Origin: Calliopum simillimum | Lineage: Eukaryota > Arthropoda > Insecta > Diptera > Lauxaniidae | Direction of reading: 5' to 3' | Length of the DNA stretch: 64,000 bases | Assembly (NCBI GenBank): GCA_951812925.1 | Contig: OX638368.1 | Coordinates: 119,683,309-119,747,308 of the forward strand | Part shown: one piece after another, positions 34,440-46,486 of the stretch | Numbering within the stretch: position 1 is the first letter of the stretch | Layout: each line of letters opens with the position of its first letter | Made by a program: the position numbers and the translations under genes | Notes under the pieces: model-generated | What the model was told of the DNA's origin: nothing | Seen by the model: the letters and a program-made list of their open reading frames with translations, nothing else | The model's database searches: none

Positions 34440-34893
34440 CTAGTTGTCTGGGGGCGACTTCGTTCGCCCGTTCCCAATACCCCTTAAAAAAAGTATGTAC
34501 CCAATCTCATCCATCCCTCTACAAAAGTCTCATAATGTTGTTTTTTATATCGCAGTCTTGAAAATTTTTCCATTGGATGTTATTTGTCCAGGTGCCAAAA
34601 CTTTTTAATATCCGGGGCAAAGCCGAGTTGACTTCAAATGAGAGTTTGCCTTGGAATCTCACCAAATGACATGTCTTTAAAAGTAAAAAAGCATCAAAAT
34701 CGAGTAACTGATTTACGAACTTTGGGACTTTCGAAGAACCTGGACGAAGCCGAGGGTATTTCGAACTTAAACGTATCTTAAAACATTGCCATGCAAAATA
34801 TCTATGAATGAAAGAAAAAATAATGCAAATCGGACAAACGGTTCTCGAGTTATGATGACACAGACAGACAGACAGACGATGTATTTTATATAG
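34440..34893 (-). mobile_element. Helitron remnant, reverse orientation
   Basis: Read on the - strand, the 3' end has a hairpin (GGGCGA...TCGCCC, about 34453-34470) shortly before CTAG (34440-34443) and then T. The 5' end has CTATATAAAATACATCG, repeated CTGT units, and AACTCGAGAACCGTTTGTCC. These are standard insect Helitron termini. The mariner at 34896 is inserted at its 5' tip. No coding region; the long open frame across it is fortuitous. Confidence 0.75.
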
Positions 34894-34895
34894 TA

Positions 34896-35914
34896 CGTAG
34901 GGCACTAAGAAGAAGTCATTGGGTGCCAAATCAGGATTGTACGGAGGATGAGTCATCAATTCGATGTTTTTACTGCTCAAAAATTCACCTGTTTCACGAG
35001 ATGTGTGAGAGCTCTCATTGCCATGATGGAGAATGATTCGTCTTCGGGGGTTGGTTTTACGAATTTCTCCGAAGACTTTCTGTTCCTCAGAATTGACCGT
35101 CCTACGTTGCTGAAGCGGAACAGTGGCATCATGACTCATTCGGAAACAGGCGGCCATTTGCTTCGCTGTGCTTCTACAACGAACAACTTTTGTTGGATTT
35201 AGCTCGTCTTGGAATACCCACACGGTCAATTGCTGTTTTGTTTCCGGCTCATACGCATATATCTATGATTCGTCACCTGTCACAATCTTATACACGTCTT
35301 TTGAAGCACCACGGTGGAAGTTTTTAATCATTTCCTTACACCAAACGATGCGAGCCTTTTTTTGAGCGATTGATAAATTATTGGGTTTCCAACGAGAACA
35401 AACGTTTTTTACAACTAAGTGTTCATGCATAATCGAATGAAGTGGAACTAATGTGCAAGGATGCCTCCATCTCACAATATGCCACATGACGATCTTTCAT
35501 TATCAGTTCATGCACTGCATCGATATTTTGTGGCGCAACAACCTTGACCTTCATGGAATACGTCAGTGACCGAACTCCGACCACAATTGAATTCACTATA
35601 CCAACCATATACTGTGGTTTTTGATTTTGCTTAATCCCCATACAAAGAACTGAGTTCATCGACACATTCTTGTTGAAATAATCCACGTCGAAAGTTGTGA
35701 AAAATAATCCAACGAAAACCTTTTATTGAAATTTCCATTTTTTGGCCAAATTGATTTTCTTAAGCCACTGGAAACAAAACAAATAGCACTTGTACATAAA
35801 AACGTTGTGAGAACGTTTATGCTAAAAAATGTCAAACTTTATTGGTGTTGCCAAATTTAGGCTATTGAGATTAGTGTTGCCAGTTCCCGATATACATATA
35901 AGTAGTGCCCCTCG
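34896..35914 (-). mobile_element. Internally deleted mariner
   Basis: The right end (reverse) CGAGGGGCACTACTTATATG and the left end CGTAGGGCACTAAGAAGAAG form a shortened inverted repeat, each inside TA. The - strand transposase reads FRRGLFQQECVDELSSLYGD, then NLSIAQKKARIVWCKEM, IVTGDESWIYAYEPETKQQ and VWVFQDELNPTKVVRCRSTA. Further on come ILHHGNESSHTS and HPPYNPDLAPNDFF. The second catalytic Asp (HHDN) is Gly, there are several frameshifts and stops, and the C-terminal tail is deleted, so it is dead. Confidence 0.88.
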
Positions 35915-36796
35915 TAGTATGAGTAACACCCATATCTCACCCGACGCCATGATCAGGTAATTCAAAATTTTAAGAAACAAAATTGTAAATTTGTTCTGGG
36001 ACAGTCCTTATATGCATGCATGGGTCTGTTGAACGAAAGCCTGTCTGTTGCACAAATGTCCAAAAAGTATTTAAGAATTTGCTGCTTTTTATCTGTTATC
36101 TGTGTATTAGACGTATTTTCGAAATATTTATTTGCCAAAATAAACTATGGCTAAAATATTTCACAAAACAATGCTCAATTATTTAAATAACTAACTATGG
36201 CAGCTGTGTAGTTTTTCGTAAAGGCCGTCGCATCTTGTTTTGCATTTAATTTGATAAAGAGGCTCATCTCTTTTATAGGTGATATTAGGTTGCTTAATAT
36301 TTTATTGCTTGCGGCATTGCCTGAGAGTTTATTAATTAATGGTAGGTATTTTCGCAATTAAATTCATAATTATGACAAATGCAGTGGGTTACTCGCACAA
36401 AAGTGTGTAAGAAAAGTAAAAGCAAATCGATAATATGCCCCGATGTCTGTAACATCTTGTGCTCTCTGTAAATGCCTAATGGTGCATTGATGCTCTTGCT
36501 CTTGAGCGCTGTCTGGGTCATACTACCAGGTTGATAGTACTACACCACCGTTTTTTATTTACTTATTTACAACTGTTTTTTTCATCTTCTGTTTCTTTTG
36601 TTTACAATTGTTTAGGTATTTTTGAGTAAATTTTTGTTTTTTCTCCAAATGACTTGTTGTCTTTTATTCGATTGCACTTTAGGTTGTTCAGTCAGTCATA
36701 GGGCTTTTTAAGCGGCATTTAAGTACGAACTTCTGTCCGTCTACGTGTACGCAGAATCTCTAAGCTCAACTGTGACCCCCCTTTTAAAGTTTGTGG

Positions 36797-36835
36797 TATA
36801 AAATAAATGGTAACAAAAAAAATCATTTCAGTTTA
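36797..36835 (+). promoter_or_regulatory. Core promoter of carbonic anhydrase gene C
   Basis: TATAAAATA at 36797-36805 is followed by ATCATTTCAGTT (initiator TCAGTT, A at 36830), a spacing of 33 bases that is identical to gene A. Leader of about 158 bases to the ATG at 36988. Confidence 0.7.
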
Positions 36836-36987
36836 AGTTGGATTGTTTTAGCAAGTGTATTTGCCATTAAGTCGGTTATCGTACGGTAGTGAGTAGTGAG
36901 TGCATCATTTGTAAATCGAAACGAAACGTGGTAAACTAAGTGCGTGGTCTTCGTCGTTGTTTTTTAATTGTTGTCTTTTGTTTTAAT

Positions 36988-39900
36988 ATGAAATATCCGG
37001 CGTTTGATGAGTTCTTTCCGAGATTCTTGCTTCTTTTGCCGTTTGCATCGGGTATGTCGAAGTTAAGCAGTTATAATAATTATAGAACAGTGACATAAAA
37101 AAAGAAAAGTTTTTATTTCATGTTCATACTTTGATATGAAATACTTTGAAAAAGCTAAAATTTGTGAAAACATCCATAAACATAAATACATATGCATGTA
37201 TGGACTTGGATACTATACAATTGATTTTGATGAATCAGAACCAGGACAAATATCATCAGTGCCACGCTCTCCAAAAAATACAATATTCGTAATATCTCTA
37301 AAACTATTTGATGCAATTGAATGAGAATACTGCAGTTGAAATGATTTTACTTAAAATGTATTAAAATCATAGATCTAATGAAAACCAGTAAGGGTGTTAC
37401 CTTTGGCCTGGCCAAACATTAAATAACCTACACTGCAGTATTTTAAAAATTTAGTTGTACGAGAGGTACCATGACCTCTTATCCGAATTCACATAACTTT
37501 TGCTCAGAAATTGGTTAGATTATCAGAACTAGACGAAAAAGTTTTTCGGAAAATAACACAGGCACACAAAATAAAAAAAAAAAATTTAATGAAATTTCGG
37601 CCAGACTACTTATGTATCCTTACGTACTTTTCGATGCTCAATCCGAATTCGAGGTGATTCCGAAATATCGTTGCTTCCGAAAAAAGGTGTAATACCATTT
37701 TTTTTAATGCCATCGCATGGGCATAATCTTTCTTATGAAACTATATCTTTAAGTTTTTTCCAATTGGTTTCTTATTTCCCGAGATATTACCCTTTGAAGT
37801 AAACGACTCTCAACCCATTATGTTTGTAGCAAAAGATTCAGACTCAGCGTCGATAAGTACGTAAGGATTAGGGATTCTAATTTTTGGACTTTTTGCGATC
37901 CCGGGATTTCGGGATCAGAAAATTTTGAATCCCGGGATTTTTCGGGATTTGTATGAATTTTTTTTCTTTCTAAATAATGCAGAATTTAGTATTAAAAATT
38001 CCCAATATTTTGTCTTTTATACCCCTACTACACCCCTACAAAGATATTTTATTTAAAAAGTGTAAAAAATATTATAGAACAATTTCTTAAAACAGGTTCA
38101 TTCCATTAAACAATTCACGCCTTTTTTAAAAAACAAAAAATTCAAAAATACTTATTTACTTCAAAAACGAACATAAAGGTACATTGCAGCATTATATGCT
38201 TAGTTAAATGCATACATAAAATATCATACATATTTAATTATATAAAATAGTGAGATCGAAGTTTTAACAAGTGTTGGACTTGAAAGGAATAACTTTTCTT
38301 TTAATCAGTTTTTTTATTATTAAAATATGTTTTTATGAAAATTAAAGCATTTATTGTTTTATCATCCAATTTATATCTTAATTTATTACATATCTGTGGA
38401 CTTTTGACAAAACAACCTAAGTCGAGATATGACAATTCTCCAGGATTTTAGTCCTAAATAAAAAATTTAAATATGCTTCTATTGGTATAATCGCCATGTC
38501 TCTATGATTTCTTGTTCCAGAGATATAAGGGTGTCCCATAGTTCACGCAAGATTTGAAGTGTTATGAACCAAAAAAAAAATAATAATTTGACAGCTGACA
38601 CTTCACGATTAGTAAAAATGTATGGAAAGAGGAGATTCAATGCTGCATCAACGAAATTGAGCCATATTATTGAAAAGTAGTTAATCAGTTTTTAGGCTCT
38701 CCTGAAAAGTTGCCAATTTCGAGTTAGGTTGTTTTGTCAAAAGTCCACAGATATATAACCTCACACCAGGTATTGAAATAAGCTGCAGCAATGCTTTATT
38801 CCTGCAGAAATAACTTCAAATTTGCAGCAATAACCTCAGAATATTGTCAAAAATTGTAAAAAATTGTAATAATAATATTTAGCCAAATTCATATTACTTT
38901 GTTTTTGAGTTAATCGTTGAAACTAAATACTCATTTTATTTTGCATATAACCGTTGTCTTAGGTGTCCAACCTCCCAATCTGGGCTTAAATGTAGTACTC
39001 GGCAACTCTACTTTAAATATATTTTTACAAATGCAAGAAAGAAAAGTTCACTATAAATTTTCAATTTTAAATTAAATCATTGCCATGATATCTGTTATTT
39101 AATATTAATATTTAGTATTCAACAAACACTTGAATAAGGCACTAAAAAAATTTTGAAAAAAATTGCAAATAATCAAAAAAAATTCTGCAGTAATATTTTT
39201 TTTCTTATTTCAATCCCTGCTGCACACGAAAAGCATCTTTCTGATTCAACACTTGTTGGTTGAATTGAAAAAAATTATCGAAAGTTTTCTGCAGGAAATA
39301 ACCCCTATCACCACCATTACAAAATATATCAATTTCTTCCATTAAAACGTTGGATTAATTATAAGATTATCTAGAAAACAAATTTTTTGAATTGTTATTC
39401 AAAACTAGATTTAATTTTTCTTTCAAGTTTTTTGCTGCGTTTACATTAACTGTATGGCTATTGTCCTCAATTTCAGTTTTAAATCTATAGAGAATAAGTT
39501 TTATCTCTACTTTAATGTGATTTTTCTGTTATTTAACAAAAAAAAACTTCCAAAAGAAATCCCGGGATTGGTAGCACTAATCCCGGGATTTTCGGGACTG
39601 CAAAAAGGCTCGAATCCCGGGATCCCGGCACTGAAATCCCTAGTAAGGATACATATGTCTAGTCGAAAGTTCATTACATATTTTTTTTTTTTTTCGTTAT
39701 TTTGTATGCCTGTGTAATCGCACAGACATTGGAGCTTAATGGGATTTTTTTTAATAGCATTATGATGTATAACGAACTAATCGAGTGACCGATTTTCAAC
39801 TGCTTACATCCTTCAAGTTAAGAGATGATTTGAAGTTAAAGCCAACAAACTTTATTCATTGAGCTAAAATGCACGCTTAGGTCATAATAAGTTCTTAATA

Positions 39901-42900
39901 AAAAGTTTTAATCAGTTGATATTAATGAGTGAAAATCAGTCACTTTATTCGTTCGTCATACATGATAAGGCTATTAAAAAAACGTTTAAAGATAATAATC
40001 TCATATGCAAGTTCTCGTTAAATTGCAACCTAAATATTTCCGAATTTACTGTCAGGATTATGTGCAGAAAGCTAAAAGCTTAGATACATTACAATAGTAA
40101 AAGATGGCCAAGCTGAAAAAAAATGTTACGCCCTTAAGAGAATTTCTATTATCGCTATACGAGTATATTATGTGAGGCTTTCCCCACATGCTGCAAGTAT
40201 TCGTCAACAAATGGTTAAGGCGAATACTAAAGGTTTGATGGCCTCGCACTATATCAAATGCCGAGCTACATCAAAAATGCAATCAGAGGGCTATAGCAAT
40301 CGAGGTCAAGCTGCGCAAATGGAGATGGATTGGTTACACTCTCCGGAAATCACACAGCGAAGTTTGTCGCCAGGCTCTTGAGTGGAATCCACAAGGTAGT
40401 AGAGCACGTGGTAGACCCAAAACCAACTGGAAGAGGCCCTGGAAAAGGAAATCCAAGAATCGGGAAAGACATGGCAAGAGATTTAAGTCATCGCAAGGGA
40501 TCGTGACAAATGGAGAGATTTCATATTGGCCCCATGCTCCTCCTAGGAGTTAAAGGAGAATACATACTAGTGATGAGCAAAATTAGTCTTGGTCTTGCGT
40601 CTTGTTCTTGATCTTGCTAATTTTGCGAGACCAAGACCAAGATGCTGATATTTTTGCAAGACCAAGACCAATACTGCTATGGTGCAGGTGTTAGGTGGTG
40701 GCGGGAGTAAATAAATTCAAATGTGTGCATATGAACACTGTATCAAGACTATTAGGCAATCTGTTTGTGAAAATAGCAAATACAAATAGCATTTTTTGGG
40801 GGTTTCGGGGGTGGTAAGAATTTTAAAATTCATGAGCTAAATCCAAAAATGCACTCTAGCAGTATATTAATGCAATAAAAACAAGTCAAAAATATTGCCA
40901 AACTTTAACCTCAATTGTCTCAAAACTATAATTTTTGAACTATAAAATTCAAAACGCCATAACTTCGCCAATTTACGACATTTTTGAGCGATTGTTTCTG
41001 TGTTCTCTTCAGAATTTTATCTTTTATTCAATGGTATATAAAACGCAAGTTTGACCTCTCGCAAGATAAGGTCCCTTTTCTAGCGACGCATTACATATAT
41101 TGTAAAGCGAGTGAGGGATTCCATGAGAATTGAAACAGATTAAATAACGACAAACGTTTGGACCGCTTAGTATTTATGCATTTAATTTAGCTCTGTTGTA
41201 TGCATTTTTAAATTATGCATTTTCCCAGAAGTATTTTAAATTAACCTTTTTTTTTTTGCATACTTCACATTCATTACGAATTTGCGTACCATAGCATTTT
41301 CACATAACTTATAAAACTTTAAGCCAACAATTTAAACTGAGCAAATAGATTAAGTACCCACGTGCGTGTCTCAACTCTTTTAACGTTAAAGTTGGTTATC
41401 TTGCGATCATATCATGAGTAGTACAAAATATATAATTTTTGCAGATGCAAATGTTAGTTTTTTTGGCTAATAAGCAACTTAAAACGAGCGATTTCAATGC
41501 ATTGTGTTGCTGAACGGGCTGTTGTCACCATCTGTTTTTCATCAATCAGACTTCCGACAGGGCTACTTATTCTCACCATTTCACTTCCCTCTACCTAACG
41601 CAGATGGATGAGATTTGGTACACATATAGCATAAAGGGCATCGGAACAAATAACATTCACTGGAAAAATAAACGGGGTATGCTAGGAACAAACATTTTCA
41701 AAAAATTAAAAAATACATAAAAAAGAATAAGCATCGACTTATTTTTATATCTAAAATATTAACGACTTTTACTTTTAACAATAAAAAGAAGTTGTAAAAA
41801 ACGCAACATCAACAATTGATGAATGACATTGAAACACGCAAAGAAAACTGCAAAAAAATATTAGTAAACTTTTAAGTAGTCATCTTTATTAGATTTTACA
41901 ACACTGAAAAACAATTAAAGTTTTTAATTTGGTTTATCAGATGCTGACAAGCAATTCGTATCGCTTATCTCTTATGCTGCAGCATAAAATATAAAACTAT
42001 TTTATTAATTTAAGCTTTTTCTTATATAATAAACAATTGCAAGCACACATTACATTACTTTAATTTTGTAAAGATACAATCTGATATGCATTAATAAGTC
42101 ATATATATTTTTATGTAAATTGGGAAACCACTATGCCAGATGATAACTTCCTTTTCCTTTCTATTTCGCCATAACTTACATATACAATTAGTAAAGCATA
42201 ATCACTATAAGATACATTTTGTATTGAAAAATTTAAAGCTTAAAGATGATAATGTCCAGATTGACAATGGTAAAGTGCAAGCCTATATACATATGTATAT
42301 TGAACCTACCATAGACTGTATAAAAAAAGTTTTTTCTTTATACTTTTTGTCTAATTTGCGATATGTTTTACATGACAAATAGGACTACCCTTGAGGTATA
42401 TGGAAAACAATTCAAAATTTTTACTTAAAAAACGGTACTTCAAATAAAAATATTTCGCTTATTTTTTAAGTACCTTAAAGGTTCTATGTGTCCTATAAAA
42501 CTGAGTTTTTCGAGATAATTAAATGATTATGCAGCCACTTCCAGCTTCTAAACATTTTATACCAGCCAGGCCAGTAGCGGATCCAGCATTGTCAAGAGGG
42601 GGGCCGATTGACTACATTTCTAGATAATAACAGAATGTTTTAAAAATCTTTACATATAATTTAGGTTAGAGAGAGGGAATCCGCCACTGAGCCAGGCTTA
42701 CAACTTCTTTGCGTTAACAACGAGAAGACAAAGTAAATATACTATTGGTGTATTTAATAAAAACTGTCTAGGAGCAAATTTTCCCCATAATGTCGCCGGT
42801 GCTTACGAAGAAAATCTTCCAACCGAAAGTTGCGGCGAAGAAAATCTTTTTTTTTCTGAAATTGCGGCGAAAAAAATCTTTTTTGTAATATGCGGACAAG

Positions 42901-45900
42901 AAAATCACTTTTTATAAAATGCGGCGAAGAAAATCACTTTTTACAAAATGCGGCGAAGAAAATCACTTTTTACAAAATGCGGCGAAGAAAATCACTTTTT
43001 ACAAAATGTGGCGAAGAAAATCTCTTTATTTAGTGAGTACTTTGTAAAAAGTGATTTTCTTCGCCGCATTTTGTAATAAGTTATTTTCTTCTCCGCATTT
43101 TGTAAAAAGTTATTTTCTTGTCGGCATTCGAACAAAAAAGATATTTTTCGCCGCAGTTTGAAAAAAAAGATTTTCTTGTCCGCATTTAAAGAAGAGATAG
43201 TCTTCGTAAGCACCGGCGATGTATTCTCTGGATATTGTTGAGTCAAAAACACATCTAAATACATTTTTATAGAGAAAAAATAAAATGTCTATTTAAATTA
43301 CAGATTCATTTTACTATGATGATCCACGTGAGTGGGCCATTAGCTATCCACAGTGTTTGGGTCCAAGACAATCGCCAATTCCTTTAAAAATCATCAAGGT
43401 AAGTAACTAAAATTTTAAAACAAATATAAGTATTTGCATAAATTTATCAAATTTGAAAGAAAACATATTGAAGCGGTGTTGAAATATAATGTGATTGGGT
43501 ATTTATCGCAGAGCTCCTTACTTCACTTACTAAAATCGCGCAGCGTCTAGACAAAATTGATTTTCTTCACTGAGGGTACTCAAATCGTTAAACCATTCAA
43601 AAACCGTTTTTGACTTGATGTTTTTTGATTGAATAGCCCTTTAGGCCTCTTAACTATCAACGTATATAAAGATATTTTTAACAAAAATGTTCTATGAGTT
43701 GATGTACTTATAAGTCAAAAATTTCTCAAGCAGAAAACGTAAACTAGTAAGGGTGTTACCTTTGGCCTGGTCAAACTTTAAATACCCTACACTGCGGTAT
43801 TTTGAAAATTTTGCTTATATGGGAGGTGCCACGAACTCTTGTCCAAAGTTGCCAAGTTTTCGTACAGAGCTTGCTCTAACCATTCTTAGTATTCATGAGT
43901 GTTTTGGTTGCATTGTCGTGAAAAATACTCCTTAAGTTGCATTTTGAATATATTTTTTGTATGGGCGGTAGGCGTGTCCGTTGACCGTTTTCGCTCATTT
44001 TCAATCCCATGAGCTAACGACTGAGGTAGTATACCAAGTTTCATTGATTATCTTGGTCAGTTTCTCAAAAAATGTATTTCTACGCACACCCAGACAGCCA
44101 GCCTGACAGACGGACATGGCTATATCGACTCAGGAGTTGACGCTGACCAAGAATATAAATTCTTTTCTATATCTACCACGCCTCTTTTGCGTAACAAACG
44201 GAAGGACAAAGTGAATATACCCTGGGTGTAGGGTATAAAAAGGCGTTCAAAAAATAATGCTTTGCAGCAACTAGTAAAGATTTTGTAAAAAAAAATTTCT
44301 AAGATATGTACATATATCAGGGAACGAAATGGCTTTTTTTTTTTTTGACAAAAGATGACTCGTTTTTCTCTACTACAGAAAAAAGACTATAGACTTCACT
44401 ATATTGTACTTTTGAAACAATATCAATTACTCCAATTTTGTATCTGGAATACAGTTCCTAGAAGCTGCGAAGTTGCTTAATCTTTATGTACCTATTTGAA
44501 ATAGGGATTTTCAATAATAAATGAAAGATTTTGGTCCAAAAGAATACCAGTATATTCACTTAGAAAAATATTTACAAAACCTTTACTAGTTGCTACAAAA
44601 TATCATTTTTTTGAACGCCATTTTACGTTTAATTTCTTAGGTGGCTCATTTGAGAAATTTTTGACCTATAGCGTAAATTTTCGCTTGGAAAATTATACAA
44701 TTGGCTCGAAGTTTCAATGAATAGCTTTTATACAAACCTAACATCAACTCCATATTCCATTTTTGAATGATCTGAATAAATTTTTCAAGCCTCCGTCAGA
44801 TCCGCTCATCTTGACTTCCAGATAGTCGGGAAAGAGAGTATTTTGGATATTACCTACAGGCATAACTGTGTCCGAAAGGTTGGAATCTAAGACTCCCTGA
44901 TTTTTGAATCCTTAATTTGAACTTTAAATTCTTAAAAGAAGTTCATGTTTTATTTTTAGTAATCAAATATTTTTTATTTAAATTACACTTTAGTCCCTAA
45001 GAGTTAGCATGCCGCCAATACAGTTTGGTTTTTATTATGTACCATTCAATGAATTTGCTGAAATTCGTAACAACGGACGAACAGGTAAAATTTAATTTGA
45101 TTAAGCGAAAAAAAAAATGAATAAACTATACAATCTATGAACTTTTTCACATTTCAGCTGAGTTTGAAATACCACAAACAGTACACGATGAACGCCCTTT
45201 CATCACAGGTGGTCCGCTTGAGGATGATACCTACGAAGCTGTAGGTGTACATTTTCATTGGGGTTCAAGGCTGGAAAAAGGTTCCGAACATGAAATCAAT
45301 GGCAATAAATATGATCTAGAAATGCATATTGTACATAAGAATTTCAAATATGAAAGTCTTGAGCTTGCACGCGAATTTGAGGATGGTCTTGCCGTATTAG
45401 CTGTATTATTTAAAGTTGTAAAGGTTTGTTAAGTACGAAAAGAAATCTAAAGAACAATAAAAAAAACAAAATTGATAACATTTGTTTTCAACCCACTGTA
45501 GTCTCCTAATGTATATTATCCTGGATTAAATGCAGTATATGACACACTAGAAGACATAATTGAGTATAACTCTACGAGAACAATCAGTAATTTAATAACC
45601 CTAGGTTCGCTTTTGGCCGATATGAATAGAGAGCAGTTCTACACATATAAGGGTAAGTACAAAACAAAACAACTTAAATTGCCTTAAACAGAGTTATGGC
45701 TTATTTTCCACAAATTCTTACAGAAATTCACTAAGAATTACTATTACTATGATATATAAGTATATTTCAACCACAAGTTTTGAAAATCTGAACATAGCTC
45801 TATTTGACCTAAGTCGACTTGAGTTATTTTTTACTTATTTGTATGGCTGTATCGTCACTTCAATACTACATACAACTATGTAACTCCTAAATTATAGTTT

Positions 45901-46486
45901 TTGGGTTAAGTGGCCTACGTTATTCGTCTTCATTTGGTGTAGAATCTGCTCCAACCAGCGTATTCTAAAGTAATATACGAAGTTATAGGAAAAAAAAAAA
46001 CAAAACCAGACAAATTTTAAATCAGTTTTAATTCAAATTTCCAAAAATCTTAACATTGAATTATCTCAAATCGAGAAAATATAAGTTACCTAGTTGAAGT
46101 ATTGAGGGAATGATATGAATTAACAATTCCTGCTGCTTTTTGAACATGAATGTATTCTTTTTAACAAAAACTGAAACTCTTTCAATATAAAAAGGTTCCC
46201 TAACAACACCGCCATGCTCACAGGCTGTTACGTGGATCGTCTTTCCAGATACTTTACCCATTGCACACACAGTGGTATGTATTTACATAATTTGAATAAA
46301 CTTTTTTCCATATTTAGTTTTGAGAAAACTAATTTTTTATTTTTTTTTGTATATATGTAGCTTCGGCGATTTTGGCGATTACTTGATGATCGAGATGAGA
46401 AACTCATCAACAATTTTCGTCCTCTGCAACTAAGAAATTTTCGAGATGTTTATTATGTAAAAACTGAAACAAATTTTATATTTTAG
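36988..46486 (+). CDS. Secreted alpha-carbonic anhydrase, tandem copy C, His64 replaced by Arg (7 coding exons)
   Basis: Exons: 36988-37051, 43304-43398, 44994-45084, 45158-45423, 45502-45652, 46195-46274, 46361-46486; all GT-AG, one frame, 290 residues. Exon 1 gives a signal peptide (FPRFLLLLPFASG). Zinc ligands H115 and H117 (VHFHWG) and H140 (EMHIVH), gatekeepers E127 and T226 (SLTTPPC) and the extracellular pair C39/C230 are all kept, so zinc binding and catalysis are expected. The proton-shuttle position reads NNGRT: R82 (codon 45078-45080) in place of His64. In well-studied family members loss of this His slows proton export and lowers turnover. Gln92 is Gly113. Intron 1 (6.3 kb) contains a hAT element, a LINE fragment and a foldback element. 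Intron phases are as in A and B. Confidence 0.93.
37386..37520. repeat. CCCTACACCC-family repeat, partial copy 3
   Basis: GGGTGTTACCTTTGGCCTGG, CCAAACATTAAATAACCTAC and GAGGTACCATGACCTCTTAT match the far end of the copy at 43746-44240. Only about 135 bases remain. Confidence 0.6.
37869..39642. mobile_element. Non-autonomous hAT element with 8-bp target duplication
   Basis: GTAAGGAT occurs directly outside both ends (37861-37868, 39643-39650), the 8-bp duplication expected for hAT. The termini are inverted: TAGGGATTC... at left and ...GAAATCCCTA at right, with subterminal CCCGGGATTTCGGGAT words. The 1.77-kb interior is AT-rich without transposase and contains a TA-flanked MITE at 38393-38751. 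Intron 1 of gene C. Confidence 0.85.
38393..38751. mobile_element. TA-flanked MITE inside the hAT element
   Basis: TCTGTGGACTTTTGACAAAA then CAACCTAAGTCGA at the left is the reverse complement, with one change, of the right end (38717-38751). TA lies outside both ends. About 359 bases and non-coding, so Tc1/mariner-type by its duplication. Confidence 0.75.
40188..40568 (+). mobile_element. RTE-like LINE, 3' fragment
   Basis: Matches the last 380 bases of the copy at 48976-50276: CTGCAAGTATTCGTCAACAA through GTGGTAGACCCAAAACCAAC to CTCCTCCTAGGAGTTAAAGG. It encodes only the basic C-terminus in shifted frames. Severe 5' truncation, intron 1 of gene C. Confidence 0.85.
41560..41690. repeat. Dispersed repeat unit (GGATGAGATTTGGTAC type)
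   Basis: GGATGAGATTTGGTACACAT, then GGGCATCGGAACAAATAACA and TTCACTGGAAAAATAAACG match the tandem units at 47680-48060. A single unit is present here. Function unknown. Confidence 0.5.
42794..43218. mobile_element. Small foldback element with tandem-repeat arms (FB-like)
   Basis: The termini CGCCGGTGCTTACGAAGA and TCTTCGTAAGCACCGGCG are perfect inverted repeats. ATGT lies outside both ends (42790-42793, 43219-43222). The left arm is about seven direct copies of a 29-base unit (GCGGCGAAGAAAATCACTTT plus TTACAAAAT). The right arm is about six copies in the opposite orientation. Long inverted arms built of short direct repeats recall Drosophila FB elements. No coding region. It ends 85 bases before exon 2 of gene C. 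Confidence 0.85.
43746..44240. repeat. CCCTACACCC repeat, copy 4, complete and reversed
   Basis: Starts TAGTAAGGGTGTTACCTTTG and ends CCCTGGGTGTAGGGTATA, the reverse of the copy at 22838-23878 with only one internal unit. Contains GGCGGTAGGCGTGTCCGTTG and GACGGACATGGCTATATCG. It fills a third of intron 2 of gene C. Confidence 0.7.
44250..44690. repeat. Dispersed repeat, copy 2 of the 7880-8640 family
   Basis: GCAGCAACTAGTAAAGATTT near the left and AACCTTTACTAGTTGCTACA near 44580 are inverted. TTTTCAATAATAAATGAAAG and TAGGTGGCTCATTTGAGAAA match 7930-7950 and 8625-8650. This copy lacks the palindromic insertion found at 8001-8518. Confidence 0.55.

Noticed and set aside
34519..35229. 236-codon - strand frame as one gene
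   Set aside because: The first half is mariner transposase and the second half is non-coding Helitron sequence; the frame crosses a transposon junction.
42840..43200. Regularly spaced 29-bp repeats, CRISPR-like
   Set aside because: Units are directly adjacent without unique spacers, reverse orientation in the second half, and lie inside TIRs in a eukaryotic intron.
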